Positions 1 to 8,485 of a stretch of DNA of 64,000 nucleotides are shown here, one piece after another; positions within the stretch are counted from its first letter, which is position 1, and each line of letters opens with the position of its first letter. The stretch is from Hellea sp964472905 (lineage in GTDB: Bacteria; Pseudomonadota; Alphaproteobacteria; Caulobacterales; Maricaulaceae): NCBI GenBank assembly GCA_964472905.1, contig CAYYMI010000003.1, forward strand, positions 1 through 64,000, read 5' to 3'. The position numbers and the translations under genes were made by a program. A model generated the notes under the pieces. It did no database searches. It was not told the origin of the DNA and saw only the letters and a list, made by a program, of their open reading frames with translations.

Positions 1-89
1 GCGATGCTGTCATTACCTTCGGAGGCGACACCATCACCCTGGAAGGCATAGATGCAAGCCTGCTAGATGCAGGGGACTTTCTGTTTTAG
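1..89 (+). CDS. C-terminal end of an RTX-type calcium-binding secreted protein (partial)
   Basis: An open frame enters from the left edge (first full codon at 3) and stops at TAG 87-89. The last residues read DAVITFGGDTITLEG followed by IDASLLDAGDFLF. This D..I.F..G.TITLEG.....L...DFLF ending is typical of hemolysin-type calcium-binding proteins, whose uncleaved C-terminal secretion signal is read by type I exporters. Only 28 codons are visible, so the catalytic or adhesive part is unknown. It converges on a complete type I secretion gene set starting 49 bp away, which supports a cargo-exporter pair. The family call rests on a short tail. Confidence 0.6.
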   Translation, partial: DAVITFGGDTITLEGIDASLLDAGDFLF

Positions 90-93
90 GGGA

Positions 94-134
94 GATGAGA
101 TCAAGTTGATAAGCTGATATCATCGTTGTTTTCT
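94..134 (+). terminator. Possible terminator hairpin after the RTX gene
   Basis: GATGAGATCA at 94-103 can pair with TGATATCATC at 115-124 (9 of 10 positions), followed by GTTGTTTTCT. It lies just after the RTX stop and before the converging TolC gene. It is AT-rich with an imperfect T tract, so it is a weak candidate. Confidence 0.3.
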
Positions 135-137
135 GCC

Positions 138-1514
138 TTATGCTTTAATGTCACCCATGATTGACAATAACGTGTAGAGGGTCACGTAATAGTCATTTTT
201 TGCGCGTTCATAATCGACAGTTGAGCGTAATAATATCTGCTCTGTATCGATTAGATCAATCGCAGAGATTAAACCCGAACGATAAATTTTACGTGTCCCT
301 ATAGCCGCAGTCTTAGCCGATTCAACGGCTTTCTCATGTGACGCCAAGGCAGCTTTCGTCGATATTAAACGATCCCAAGCGATACGGCTTTCATCTCGAA
401 TGTTTGCAGTAATTTGAACTAATTCAATTTCACGTAATCGACGGACTTGTTTTGCGCGTTTGATATTATCAAATTCTTGACCAGCTTGGTAAATCGGAAC
501 CCTCACAGCAATACTCGCACTGGCAGCATTAGTCACACGATTGTCTGAGAATAGCCCGAAGTTTTGAGGGCCATCACTGCGATTAAGAGAAGCATTAATA
601 TCCACGGTTGGCAAACGTGCACCTTTAGCCTCTTTAACAGCATACTCCGAAGCTTCAAGAGCATGTCTTGCAGCATTGATAGACGCATTATTGCTAATAG
701 CCTTATCCATCAAGGCTTCAAGTGATTCCGGAACGAGAGGTTCTGATGTCAGAGGCGATAAATTTTCTGATGACAAACCGGTTAAGCGAAAGAACCTAGA
801 GCCTGAGCTGGCATAGCTAGCTTTCGCATTGGCTATTTGGCTTTGAGCACTCGCAACGGCTGATTGCGATCGCGCGACAGCTGTCAGGCTGGTATCCTTA
901 AGCTCATAGCGTTTTTCATTAGCTTTGAGCTGATTGTTGAGTGTTTTCAAATTTTCTAGATTGAGATTTAAAACATTATAATCTCGCTGAACATCTAGAT
1001 AAGCTGTAACAACTTCGAGAAAGACTTGTTGTTCTATCGCCGCGATTTCAACGTAGGAGGCAGAGGATATTGATGTAGCTCGTAAAATAGCATTACGAGT
1101 TTGAAACCCTCTGAAAATAGGTTGTCGCAAGCTAATGCCTACATCAGATGTGTCACCGGATAACGTAGAACTTTGTGCTGTCGTGAAGTTATTATCTTGC
1201 TCTAAATATCCATAGCTAGCATTGGCCTCTATTGAAAGTCGGCGTCCTGACTCTGCCAAACTTACATCTGTTTCGCTGATAGAAAATTGCTGCCTAGCTG
1301 CCTCAATCCGAGGGTTGTCCGCATAAGCTGCCTTTAAGGCATCCGTTAGAGATATACGGGAAGTGATGTCTGGAGAGGATGTCGAATATAAATCCGGTAT
1401 AACTCCAAAAGAACCGTTTTGTTTTACTTGCGCGCTAGCAAAACCCAAATGCAAAAAGGAAAGCGACAGACCATAGGTCATAGGTTTAATGTAGTATCGC
1501 ATCAAATTAGACAT
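138..1514 (-). CDS. TolC-family outer membrane channel of a type I secretion system
   Basis: The 458-residue protein begins with a signal peptide (hydrophobic stretch about 13-27, likely cut after FASA). It continues with the two repeated OEP halves of TolC-type channels, rich in Ala, Gln and Asn in long helices (about 50-260 and 270-450). It would form the trimeric outer-membrane and periplasmic tunnel through which the ABC exporter and HlyD-type adaptor pass unfolded substrate to the medium. The gene is the last of three tightly spaced minus-strand genes (3 bp after the adaptor gene), so channel, adaptor and ATPase are probably co-transcribed. The convergent RTX tail on its 3' side is the likely cargo. 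Confidence 0.9.
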   Translation of the reverse strand: MSNLMRYYIKPMTYGLSLSFLHLGFASAQVKQNGSFGVIPDLYSTSSPDITSRISLTDALKAAYADNPRIEAARQQFSISETDVSLAESGRRLSIEANASYGYLEQDNNFTTAQSSTLSGDTSDVGISLRQPIFRGFQTRNAILRATSISSASYVEIAAIEQQVFLEVVTAYLDVQRDYNVLNLNLENLKTLNNQLKANEKRYELKDTSLTAVARSQSAVASAQSQIANAKASYASSGSRFFRLTGLSSENLSPLTSEPLVPESLEALMDKAISNNASINAARHALEASEYAVKEAKGARLPTVDINASLNRSDGPQNFGLFSDNRVTNAASASIAVRVPIYQAGQEFDNIKRAKQVRRLREIELVQITANIRDESRIAWDRLISTKAALASHEKAVESAKTAAIGTRKIYRSGLISAIDLIDTEQILLRSTVDYERAKNDYYVTLYTLLSIMGDIKA

Positions 1515-1517
1515 CAG

Positions 1518-2855
1518 TTATTCTTCTCTGAATGCACGAGTCAATTGATCAGTCGCAGGCTTTAAGAGATAATTTACAACCGTTCTTTTATCTGTTTGCA
1601 TAAACGCCTCTGCAGGCATGCCAGGAACAAGGGTTAATCCTTTTAGTCGCGCAAGTTCGTCAGGTGGAATTTCAATTCGTACTTTGTAAAAAGGTAAGCT
1701 TGTGACTTGATCGATCATAGTATTTGCAGAGACAGATTTAACGATTCCATTAAGCTCGGGTGTTGTACGTTGATTAAAAGCAGAAAGGCGAACCGTTGTC
1801 TCTTGGCCTGGAAAAATTTGATCTACATGCATCGGTTCAATTTGTGACTCAACGATTAAACGGTCTGTATCAGGAATGATATCCATGAGCGGATTAGCCG
1901 GCGTTACAACTCCGCCAATCGTCGTCACAGCCATATTATGAATAGTGCCAGAAACTGGCGCAACAACGTCAACACGTCCTGCCTGATCAGAAGCCGATAT
2001 AAGCTGCTCTTCGAGATCCGAAATTTCAGATTCCTTTGTTCGCAGTTCCATAAGAACCTCTTCCTTTGTGGACCTTGTAACTTGCAATATCTCGATTTCT
2101 GTTTCGCCAATGACGGTTTTTGTACGTGCGATCTCGGCTTGAAGTCCCGCTATTTCTCCGGACAGAGCCGCCTCTTCTCTCTCCAGAGTAAGAATGCGAG
2201 TCTGACTGACATAGCCATCTGCGAAAAGCTCTCTTAACACCTGCAACTCTTTTGAGATAATCCCTAATTGGGACTGATTAGCGTCTGCTTGAGATTGAAA
2301 TCCAACAATCTGTTCTTGAGATTGTTGTAAACGCTTTTGTAGTTGTGCCAGTTGACCTTGGGATGCACTGCGTCGAGTATCAAAAAGTTGAGTCTGATCA
2401 TCTATAATCATACTCAGTTCAGACTTATGGTTACCCTCCGGAAAGATAGTCCCCCAAGGAATTCGAGCTTTTCCATCGCGTTCCGCAATTAAGCGCGCTC
2501 CAAAGGCCTTAGCTGCATCAAGCCGTTTTTGGAGTAAATCACGATTGGCATTAAGCGATGTCGAGTCCAACCGTAAAAGTACATCTCCTGCTTTTACTTT
2601 ATCTCCGTCGCGGACAAATATTTCTCCAACAATGCCACCATCAAGATGCTGCAAAGTTTTAGGCTTACCTTCTACAACGACAGTTCCTGGTGCAATTACA
2701 GCCCCTTGAATAGGAGCCAAGGCCGCCCAAAGTACAAAGCCAGTAACCAAGGCGAATATCAACGCAAAGCCGGTTAAAAGATACTTATCATAGGCTGGCT
2801 TGTCTTGCTTATCGGTTTGAGAGCTCGGACGAACATTTGATGAACCATTCAACAT
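1518..2855 (-). CDS. HlyD-family membrane fusion protein of a type I secretion system
   Basis: The 445-residue protein has a short cytoplasmic N-terminus, one transmembrane helix (about 25-46), a biotinyl-lipoyl-like half near 60-100 (APGTVVVEGKPKTLQHLDGG) and a long Gln/Glu-rich coiled coil (about 155-290). The second lipoyl half (VDVVAPVSGTIHNM) and a C-terminal beta region ending in GMPAEAFMQTDKRTV follow. This is the architecture of periplasmic adaptors (HlyD/PrtE) that connect the inner-membrane ABC exporter to TolC. It lies 1 bp after the ATPase gene and 3 bp before the channel gene in a compact operon. Length and order match the PrtDEF-type family. Confidence 0.92.
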   Translation of the reverse strand: MLNGSSNVRPSSQTDKQDKPAYDKYLLTGFALIFALVTGFVLWAALAPIQGAVIAPGTVVVEGKPKTLQHLDGGIVGEIFVRDGDKVKAGDVLLRLDSTSLNANRDLLQKRLDAAKAFGARLIAERDGKARIPWGTIFPEGNHKSELSMIIDDQTQLFDTRRSASQGQLAQLQKRLQQSQEQIVGFQSQADANQSQLGIISKELQVLRELFADGYVSQTRILTLEREEAALSGEIAGLQAEIARTKTVIGETEIEILQVTRSTKEEVLMELRTKESEISDLEEQLISASDQAGRVDVVAPVSGTIHNMAVTTIGGVVTPANPLMDIIPDTDRLIVESQIEPMHVDQIFPGQETTVRLSAFNQRTTPELNGIVKSVSANTMIDQVTSLPFYKVRIEIPPDELARLKGLTLVPGMPAEAFMQTDKRTVVNYLLKPATDQLTRAFREE

Positions 2856-2856
2856 C

Positions 2857-4605
2857 TTAAGCTGGAGCTCCTTGAGTTTCGGAGGCTGAACTGTCGCTTT
2901 GCCGAGCCTTTTTATGTTTGTCCTGTAGATTTTTTAAAACCTTATTTTTAGGGCCAAACTCTTCAATTTTTCCAGCCCGTAACATCAATAGTGTATCAAC
3001 AGCAGCTATCGCACTGGGCCGGTGGGTCATTACGATAACAGTGTTACCACGCTGACGGCTTCCCGCAATCGCATTTGTCAGTGCACTGTCACCATCTGCA
3101 TCCAAATTAGCATTGGGTTCATCAAGCACGAGTAGCTTGGGGTCACCATAAAGCGCTCTAGCCAAAGCGATACGTTGAACTTGCCCGCCTGAAAGGATGA
3201 GTTTCCCGGGACCGATGAGAGTTTCATAACCATTTGGCATTTTCAATATCATCTCATGGACAGCGGCATTTTTCGCCGCCTCTACGATTGCATCATCAGT
3301 GGCTTGCGGGTCAAATCGCGCGATGTTGTCTTTTATACTTCCGTCAAATAGCTCAACATCTTGTGGAAGATAGCCAATATACGGTCCCAAGATATGGCTG
3401 TTCCATTGATCAAAGGTTGCTCCATCTAATCGCACTGCACCGCGCTGTGGCATCCATACACCGACAAGGAGTTTTGCTAATGTCGACTTTCCGGATGCAC
3501 TGGGACCAATAACACCTAAGCCCTGCCCCGGTTTGATTTCAAAATTTACATTATGTAAAACCGCCGTTTCTGAATTAGGCGGTGCAGCTGTTACATTCTG
3601 TAGAGCAATGTGACCTTCCGGTTCAGGTAATTGCAAAGGCTCAATTTCATCTGGAACAACTTGATAGAATGCGTTCAGACGATTATATGCGCCACGGGCA
3701 TTGATAAAGCTCTTCCATTGCCCAATCGCCATCTGTATGGGGGCGAGCGCCCGCCCCATGATAATAGAACCCGCAATCATAGCTCCGGGCGTAATGATTT
3801 GAATAACCGCAAGGGCACACCCCAATCCGAGAATGGAGGATTGCAAAAACATCCTAAATGCCTTGGTCGTAGCGCTATAGCCGCCTGCACGATCACTACC
3901 CGCCATATGAAGCTTTGCACCTTCATCTTTTGCCGCCTGCCAGCGTTTAAGAATATTATGACTCATGCCCATAGCCGTAACAGAATCTGACTGCCTGTAA
4001 CTATCATCCGCTATCAGACGGCTTTGCATTAGCCGCTTACGAGACTCCAATAGTGCGTTACGCGTCGTAAATTCGTTTAAAGCTGCTACGATAAAAATAA
4101 TGACCGCACCGACAAGGGCTGCAAGTCCGAGAGTCCAATGCAAAAGCCAGATTACAGCAATAAAAATAGGAGCCCAAGGAATATCAAATAAAGCTCCTGG
4201 GGCTGGGCCTGATAAAAACGTTTTGACAGTCGTTAAATCATCTAAAGGCCTTGAATTCGTTTCACCGTGCCCATACTGACCTTGTTTAATCCATATATCA
4301 AAAGTACGCTTTCCAAGATCTTCTTCAATTCGCGTACCGACTCTTACCAAAACACGCGACCGAATTAGCTCTAGCAAGCCCATAAATGCATAAAGCCCAC
4401 CCATAAGCACGCTAAGTGCGACAAGGGTCGACATACTACGACTCAGCAAAACGCGGTCATAAACCTGTAACATGTAAAGTGGGCCCGTAAGCATAAGCAA
4501 ATTAATCACAGCACTGAATATACCAATGCCTATAAAGGCTCGCCTTGAACCTTTTAGAGCTTGCTCTAATTCCGTAGTCAAAGGCTTTTCTAAATTCTGA
4601 ACCAT
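2857..4605 (-). CDS. Type I secretion ABC transporter (permease-ATPase fusion)
   Basis: The 582-residue exporter has an N-terminal transmembrane domain (about 22-300, six predicted helices) and a C-terminal nucleotide-binding domain. Walker A is GPSASGKST at 367-375, the ABC signature LSGGQ is at 471-475 and Walker B LLVLDEP is at 491-497, followed by the H-loop in VIVMTHRPSA. There is no N-terminal C39 peptidase or C39-like domain, which points to the PrtD subfamily exporting RTX proteases, lipases or adhesins. It is the first gene of the three-gene exporter operon, so the promoter should lie in 4606-4688, where an AT-rich stretch is present. Confidence 0.93.
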   Translation of the reverse strand: MVQNLEKPLTTELEQALKGSRRAFIGIGIFSAVINLLMLTGPLYMLQVYDRVLLSRSMSTLVALSVLMGGLYAFMGLLELIRSRVLVRVGTRIEEDLGKRTFDIWIKQGQYGHGETNSRPLDDLTTVKTFLSGPAPGALFDIPWAPIFIAVIWLLHWTLGLAALVGAVIIFIVAALNEFTTRNALLESRKRLMQSRLIADDSYRQSDSVTAMGMSHNILKRWQAAKDEGAKLHMAGSDRAGGYSATTKAFRMFLQSSILGLGCALAVIQIITPGAMIAGSIIMGRALAPIQMAIGQWKSFINARGAYNRLNAFYQVVPDEIEPLQLPEPEGHIALQNVTAAPPNSETAVLHNVNFEIKPGQGLGVIGPSASGKSTLAKLLVGVWMPQRGAVRLDGATFDQWNSHILGPYIGYLPQDVELFDGSIKDNIARFDPQATDDAIVEAAKNAAVHEMILKMPNGYETLIGPGKLILSGGQVQRIALARALYGDPKLLVLDEPNANLDADGDSALTNAIAGSRQRGNTVIVMTHRPSAIAAVDTLLMLRAGKIEEFGPKNKVLKNLQDKHKKARQSDSSASETQGAPA

Positions 4606-4688
4606 ATCTCCTAGCCTAATACGCCACAGCTCTGATAGGATTTAATATAATAAGATGCAATTCACCATATAGCCATATATGTTTTTTA

Positions 4689-5540
4689 TCAGTAATCATA
4701 TCCGGGATTAGACCGGGCAAGTTTACGCATTAATCCGGGCCAGACGAGGTTATCACCCATGCCGGGCACGAAGGCTGCGGCGCCTTGGTGATAGACGCGT
4801 GCACCCATTTCTTCAGGTTCTTCATGCAAGTGCTCTTCGCCGCCCACAGATTGCGCAAAAATCTGCGCTTTGCAGGCGTTTTCCAAGAAATACATCCTTA
4901 GGAACGCCGTCCCACAGGTCGGCCCTAATGTTAAAGTTCCGTGATTACGCAGCATGAGCAGGCTCTTTGTGCCAAGATTAGCGACAATGCGCTCACGTTC
5001 GTCGAGCTCCAGCGCGATACCTTCATAATCATGATAGGCCAGATCATCATAGACCTGCATCGACATTTGCGTGTAACGGCGCAAACCCTTCTTCTGTGCT
5101 GAGACTGCCATGCCATAAGGTGTATGGACATGAATAACGCAGCCAGCATCTTCGCGCGCTTTGTGCACTGCCGAGTGAATCGTAAAGCCCGCTGGATTAA
5201 TGAAGTAAGGCGTCTCTTGGCAAATCTTGCCATCCGTATCAATTTTGACAAGGGATGAAGCCGTCATTTCATCAAACATCACACCATAAGGATTAATTAA
5301 AAATCGGTGCTCCATCTCACCTTTGTCATTGGGCTCATCCGGCAGGCGCGCGGAAATATGGGTGAAAACCAAATCAGTCCAGCCGTAAGCGGCACAGAGG
5401 CGATAAGTGGCCGCGAGCTGTTTGCGCATATGCCATTCGGTCTCGCTAACTTTGCCTTCAAGACGTGGAACGCTTGTCGGATCTGGAATGTTAAATCCAG
5501 CATCAACTTGTAAGGCGGATGTATCAAGTTGCTGGTTCAT
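4689..5540 (-). CDS. Class II aldolase/adducin-family protein
   Basis: The protein has 283 residues from the ATG at 5540, chosen because AGGAG lies seven bases upstream; an earlier in-frame codon at 5591 has no such site. The fold is that of fuculose-phosphate aldolases and related zinc-dependent enzymes, with metal-binding motifs HVHTPYGMA and LRNHGTLTLG. Members of this subgroup, often annotated simply as class II aldolase or adducin, lack a defined substrate. The gene stands alone on the minus strand, divergent from an aldose 1-epimerase whose start is 90 bp away. A role in sugar-derived aldehyde or acid metabolism is possible, but the substrate cannot be read from the sequence. Confidence 0.85.
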   Translation of the reverse strand: MNQQLDTSALQVDAGFNIPDPTSVPRLEGKVSETEWHMRKQLAATYRLCAAYGWTDLVFTHISARLPDEPNDKGEMEHRFLINPYGVMFDEMTASSLVKIDTDGKICQETPYFINPAGFTIHSAVHKAREDAGCVIHVHTPYGMAVSAQKKGLRRYTQMSMQVYDDLAYHDYEGIALELDERERIVANLGTKSLLMLRNHGTLTLGPTCGTAFLRMYFLENACKAQIFAQSVGGEEHLHEEPEEMGARVYHQGAAAFVPGMGDNLVWPGLMRKLARSNPGYDY

Positions 5541-5630
5541 AGCGGGCTCCTGTTGATATGCAATTATGCGCATATGTTGCAGAGCTGGCAAGGGCCTTGT
5601 CAGTTAGATAAGAACGCTTATGTCAAAACT

Positions 5631-6626
5631 ATGATTACGACTCGCTCATATGGACATCTACCAGACGGCAGCGTTGTAAACGCCTATGACATTCAATCAG
5701 CAGATGGATTTATGGTCACTATCCTGAGTTACGGCGCAACCTTGCAATCTCTCACTTTTCCGGATGGAACAGATATCGTGCTCGGCTTTGATGACCTTGC
5801 AGGATATTTAGGAGAGCATCCCTATTTCGGCCCGATCATTGGCCGTGTGGCCAACCGTATTCGCGGGGCGCGTTTCGAGATAGATGGCGAGTATTATGAT
5901 CTGCCCAAAAATGAAGGCGAAAATAATTTGCATAGCGGACCATGCGGATTTGACCGCGTCAATTGGAAAGCAGAGATTAAGGACGAGACGCTTATTCTAT
6001 GTCACACATCACTCGATGGACATCAAGGCTTTCCCGGAGAGGTCAAAGTTGAGTTACGATTTCGCTTTGAGGGCCACACACTATCACTCGAAATGTCCGC
6101 CAGCACTGATAAAGCCACACCGCTGAATATGACTTACCATCCATATTTTAATTTGACAGATGGCGGCGTGTCTTCTTGTCAAGATCATATGCTTGAAATT
6201 AACGCCAATTTTTACGAAATCAAAGATCACCAAAACCTTACAACGGGCGAGATAAAACGATTAGCTTGTAGCCAGCATGATTACAGAGATGCTCGTGCAA
6301 TTGATAACGGGACTGAATATCTGGATCAAAACTTTATTCGCCCATTATCGGGCGAAACTGGGATGTTTAAACACGCAAAATTATGGTCAAACACAACAGG
6401 GTATAAAGTGATTATCTGCTCCACCCTGCCTTGTCTTCAAGCCTATACAGGACAGTATATTCCCCGAATTACAGGTAAAGGCGGGGTGTCTTATGACTCC
6501 AATCACGGCGTAGCCTTAGAGCCGCAAGGATTTATTCATGACCCTAAAATCTTACGGCCCGGCGAGAGTTATCAGCATAAAATTAGTTACACATTTAGGC
6601 GCAGAGCAAATGAAGCTTCACAATGA
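5631..6626 (+). CDS. galM: Aldose 1-epimerase (mutarotase)
   Basis: The protein has 331 residues from ATG 5631; the frame is open further upstream, but that part overlaps the divergent aldolase start and shows no homology-like content. Typical GalM features are present: GRVANRIRGARF and NEGENNLHSG near the N-terminal third, the catalytic-His region MTYHPYFNLT, and a C-terminal VALEPQGFIHDP that supplies the conserved Glu. GalM interconverts alpha and beta anomers of aldoses in the cytoplasm. The fit to length and motifs is good. It converges on alanine dehydrogenase with only 2 bp between stops, so no separate terminator fits between them. Confidence 0.92.
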   Translation: MITTRSYGHLPDGSVVNAYDIQSADGFMVTILSYGATLQSLTFPDGTDIVLGFDDLAGYLGEHPYFGPIIGRVANRIRGARFEIDGEYYDLPKNEGENNLHSGPCGFDRVNWKAEIKDETLILCHTSLDGHQGFPGEVKVELRFRFEGHTLSLEMSASTDKATPLNMTYHPYFNLTDGGVSSCQDHMLEINANFYEIKDHQNLTTGEIKRLACSQHDYRDARAIDNGTEYLDQNFIRPLSGETGMFKHAKLWSNTTGYKVIICSTLPCLQAYTGQYIPRITGKGGVSYDSNHGVALEPQGFIHDPKILRPGESYQHKISYTFRRRANEASQ

Positions 6627-6628
6627 GC

Positions 6629-7741
6629 CTAGAGACAAGTCGCGGCATCAACATACTCCATCCCAAGGGCTTGCCCAACCGCGGCATATGTCAATTTACC
6701 TTCACAGACATTTAAACCATTGAGCAAATGAGGGTCCGTTTTAAGAGCGGCTTTCCATCCCAATTTGGCTATTCTCTTGGCATGACTTAGCGTGGCCGCG
6801 TTAAGAGCGTAGGTCGATGTTCGCGCAACAGCGCCGGGCATATTGGCCACACAATAATGGACAACACCGTCAACAATATAAGTTGGGTCAGCATGTGTTG
6901 TCGCCTTTGAAGTTTCAAAACACCCCCCTTGATCAATGGCGACATCGACAAGAACAGACCCATCCATCATCGTCGAGAGCATATCTCGGGTGATAAGTTT
7001 TGGCGCCGCCGCGCCAGGTATAAGAACCGCTCCGACAACCATATCCGCGGTTTTTATGAGCTCTGTTAAAACGGCTGGCGTCGACCGCACCACTTTCGCC
7101 TTTGCACCAAAATGATAATTCAGTCTTTCCATAACGGCATTACTGCGGTCTAATATTGTGACATCGGCTTGAAGACCCACAGCCATTTGCGCGGCGTTAA
7201 ATCCGACATCACCACCGCCAATAACAACAACTTTCGCTGGAGCCACGCCCGGCACGCCGCCCAAGAGAACCCCTCGCCCGCCGCCAACTTTTTGAAGCGC
7301 CGTTGCGCCAACTTGGATCGCAAGTCGGCCCGCAACCTGACTCATCGGTTTTAAGAGGGGGAGATCCCCGTTATCATCCGTCACGGTTTCATACGCGATA
7401 CAGACCGCGCCAGACTTAATCAGATCCTTGGTTTGTTCTGGATCCGGTGCAAGATGAAGATAGGTATAAAGAATTTGGCCTTCACGGAGCATAGCCCGTT
7501 CTTTCGCCTGTGGTTCTTTGACTTTAATGATCATATCCGCGCGTTTGAAAATTTCAGCCGCTGTCGACACAATTTCAGCGCCCAAATCTTGATAATCTTT
7601 ATCCGATGCGCCGATGCCTGCCCCTGCATTGGTTTCAACAATGATGGATTGTCCGGCTTGAATAAGTTCAGCCACGCTTTCAGGTGTCAAGCCAACACGG
7701 TACTCATGGTTCTTAATTTCCTTAGGGACGCCAATCAGCAT
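6629..7741 (-). CDS. ald: Alanine dehydrogenase
   Basis: The protein has 370 residues, the normal length for the family, and opens with the hallmark MLIGVPKEIKNHEYRVGLTP. It carries the substrate-binding and catalytic K75 (IIKVKEP) and H96 (YLHLAPD), a Rossmann motif VVVIGGGDVG, and the catalytic Asp in VDVAIDQGG. It catalyses NAD-dependent reversible oxidative deamination of L-alanine to pyruvate and ammonium. A clear AGGAG ribosome site precedes the ATG. It is divergent from an Lrp/AsnC-type regulator, the usual partner of ald genes, and two palindromes sit in the shared 140-bp promoter region. It probably lets the cell use alanine as carbon and nitrogen source. Confidence 0.96.
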   Translation of the reverse strand: MLIGVPKEIKNHEYRVGLTPESVAELIQAGQSIIVETNAGAGIGASDKDYQDLGAEIVSTAAEIFKRADMIIKVKEPQAKERAMLREGQILYTYLHLAPDPEQTKDLIKSGAVCIAYETVTDDNGDLPLLKPMSQVAGRLAIQVGATALQKVGGGRGVLLGGVPGVAPAKVVVIGGGDVGFNAAQMAVGLQADVTILDRSNAVMERLNYHFGAKAKVVRSTPAVLTELIKTADMVVGAVLIPGAAAPKLITRDMLSTMMDGSVLVDVAIDQGGCFETSKATTHADPTYIVDGVVHYCVANMPGAVARTSTYALNAATLSHAKRIAKLGWKAALKTDPHLLNGLNVCEGKLTYAAVGQALGMEYVDAATCL

Positions 7742-7794
7742 GTCTATCTCCTGATAATACAGTAATACAGAAAAATGCTATACCAAAAAGAGAT

Positions 7795-7814
7795 GTTATA
7801 TTTACGAATATAAC
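7795..7814. promoter_or_regulatory. Palindrome in the ald/Lrp divergent promoter
   Basis: GTTATATT-TACG-AATATAAC is an inverted repeat with perfect 8-bp arms, 54 bp upstream of ald and 68 bp upstream of the regulator. Lrp-type proteins bind degenerate AT-rich palindromes, so this is a candidate operator. The assignment is an inference. Confidence 0.45.
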
Positions 7815-7843
7815 TTGCATAACATCAAAATATTCAAATAATA

Positions 7844-7859
7844 ATCTAATATATTAGAT
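7844..7859. promoter_or_regulatory. Second AT-rich palindrome in the ald/Lrp promoter
   Basis: ATCTAATATATTAGAT is a perfect 16-bp palindrome, 23 bp before the regulator start. It may be a second Lrp-type site for autoregulation. AT-rich palindromes also arise by chance, so confidence is limited. Confidence 0.4.
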
Positions 7860-7881
7860 AAAAATTGGATAGTATTCGACA

Positions 7882-8343
7882 ATGGATGATATAGACAGAA
7901 AAATTCTTCATTTACTCCAACATAATTGTCGATTCTCCGTTGCTGAAATTGGCGAAAAAGTAGGCCTTTCAGCCTCCGCTTGTCACCGTCGGATTGGCTT
8001 GCTTGAAAAGGACGGTGTTATCGAAAGCTATGCCGCGCGCTTAAATGGCGAAAAACTCGGTTATAATATGATGTTTTATGTCGAAGTTTCTCTCGAAAGC
8101 CAAAATGATGCTGTCCTGAGTACTTTCGAAAAAGCAGCCCTAGCTCGCCCAGAAGTGCTAGAATGTTACCTCACTACGGGGGCCGCTGACTACCTCATCA
8201 AAGTTGCCGCCCCTGATACTAAAAGCTACGAACGAATCTATAAAAGAACCATTGCCGCCCTGCCCCATGTCAGCCGCATTCAATCTTCATTGGTTATGAA
8301 AACCGTCAAACGTTGGTCTGGTTACCCGACCAATCCTTTATAG
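7882..8343 (+). CDS. Lrp/AsnC-family transcriptional regulator, probable ald regulator
   Basis: The 153-residue protein is typical in length. It has an N-terminal AsnC-type helix-turn-helix (MDDIDRKILHLLQ, then SVAEIGEKVGLSASACHRRI, about 1-60) and a C-terminal RAM ligand-binding and oligomerisation domain (about 65-150, with VLECYLTTGAADYLIKV). These proteins form dimers to octamers and sense amino acids. Its divergence from alanine dehydrogenase strongly suggests that it controls ald in response to alanine (often called AldR). Autoregulation is likely given the palindromes in the shared spacer. Confidence 0.93.
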   Translation: MDDIDRKILHLLQHNCRFSVAEIGEKVGLSASACHRRIGLLEKDGVIESYAARLNGEKLGYNMMFYVEVSLESQNDAVLSTFEKAALARPEVLECYLTTGAADYLIKVAAPDTKSYERIYKRTIAALPHVSRIQSSLVMKTVKRWSGYPTNPL

Positions 8344-8395
8344 ATGTCTATTCTAACATTTCTGACTGTAATTTCATGAACTGATAAAGGATAAT

Positions 8396-8485
8396 ATGGC
8401 CTTTGCCGTAGACGCGCTAAAGTCCATTGGCTATGCCAAGCAAAGAACCGTCATAGGACGTGAGCAAAATAGGGTGGGACCTTGA
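8396..8485 (+). CDS. Small upstream open frame overlapping the lptD start (29 codons)
   Basis: ATG 8396 follows AAAGGA with suitable spacing and runs 29 codons (MAFAVDALKSIGYAK...) to TGA 8483-8485. The TGA overlaps the TTG start of lptD as TTGA. The arrangement would allow translational coupling of lptD to the small frame. I recognise no family, and the peptide could be non-functional. It may be a real leader or just a chance frame with a good ribosome site. Confidence 0.3.
   Translation: MAFAVDALKSIGYAKQRTVIGREQNRVGP

Noticed and set aside
3631..3990. 119-codon open frame antisense to the exporter ATPase
   Set aside because: It sits fully within the transmembrane domain gene of the ABC exporter, with no start signal or homology.
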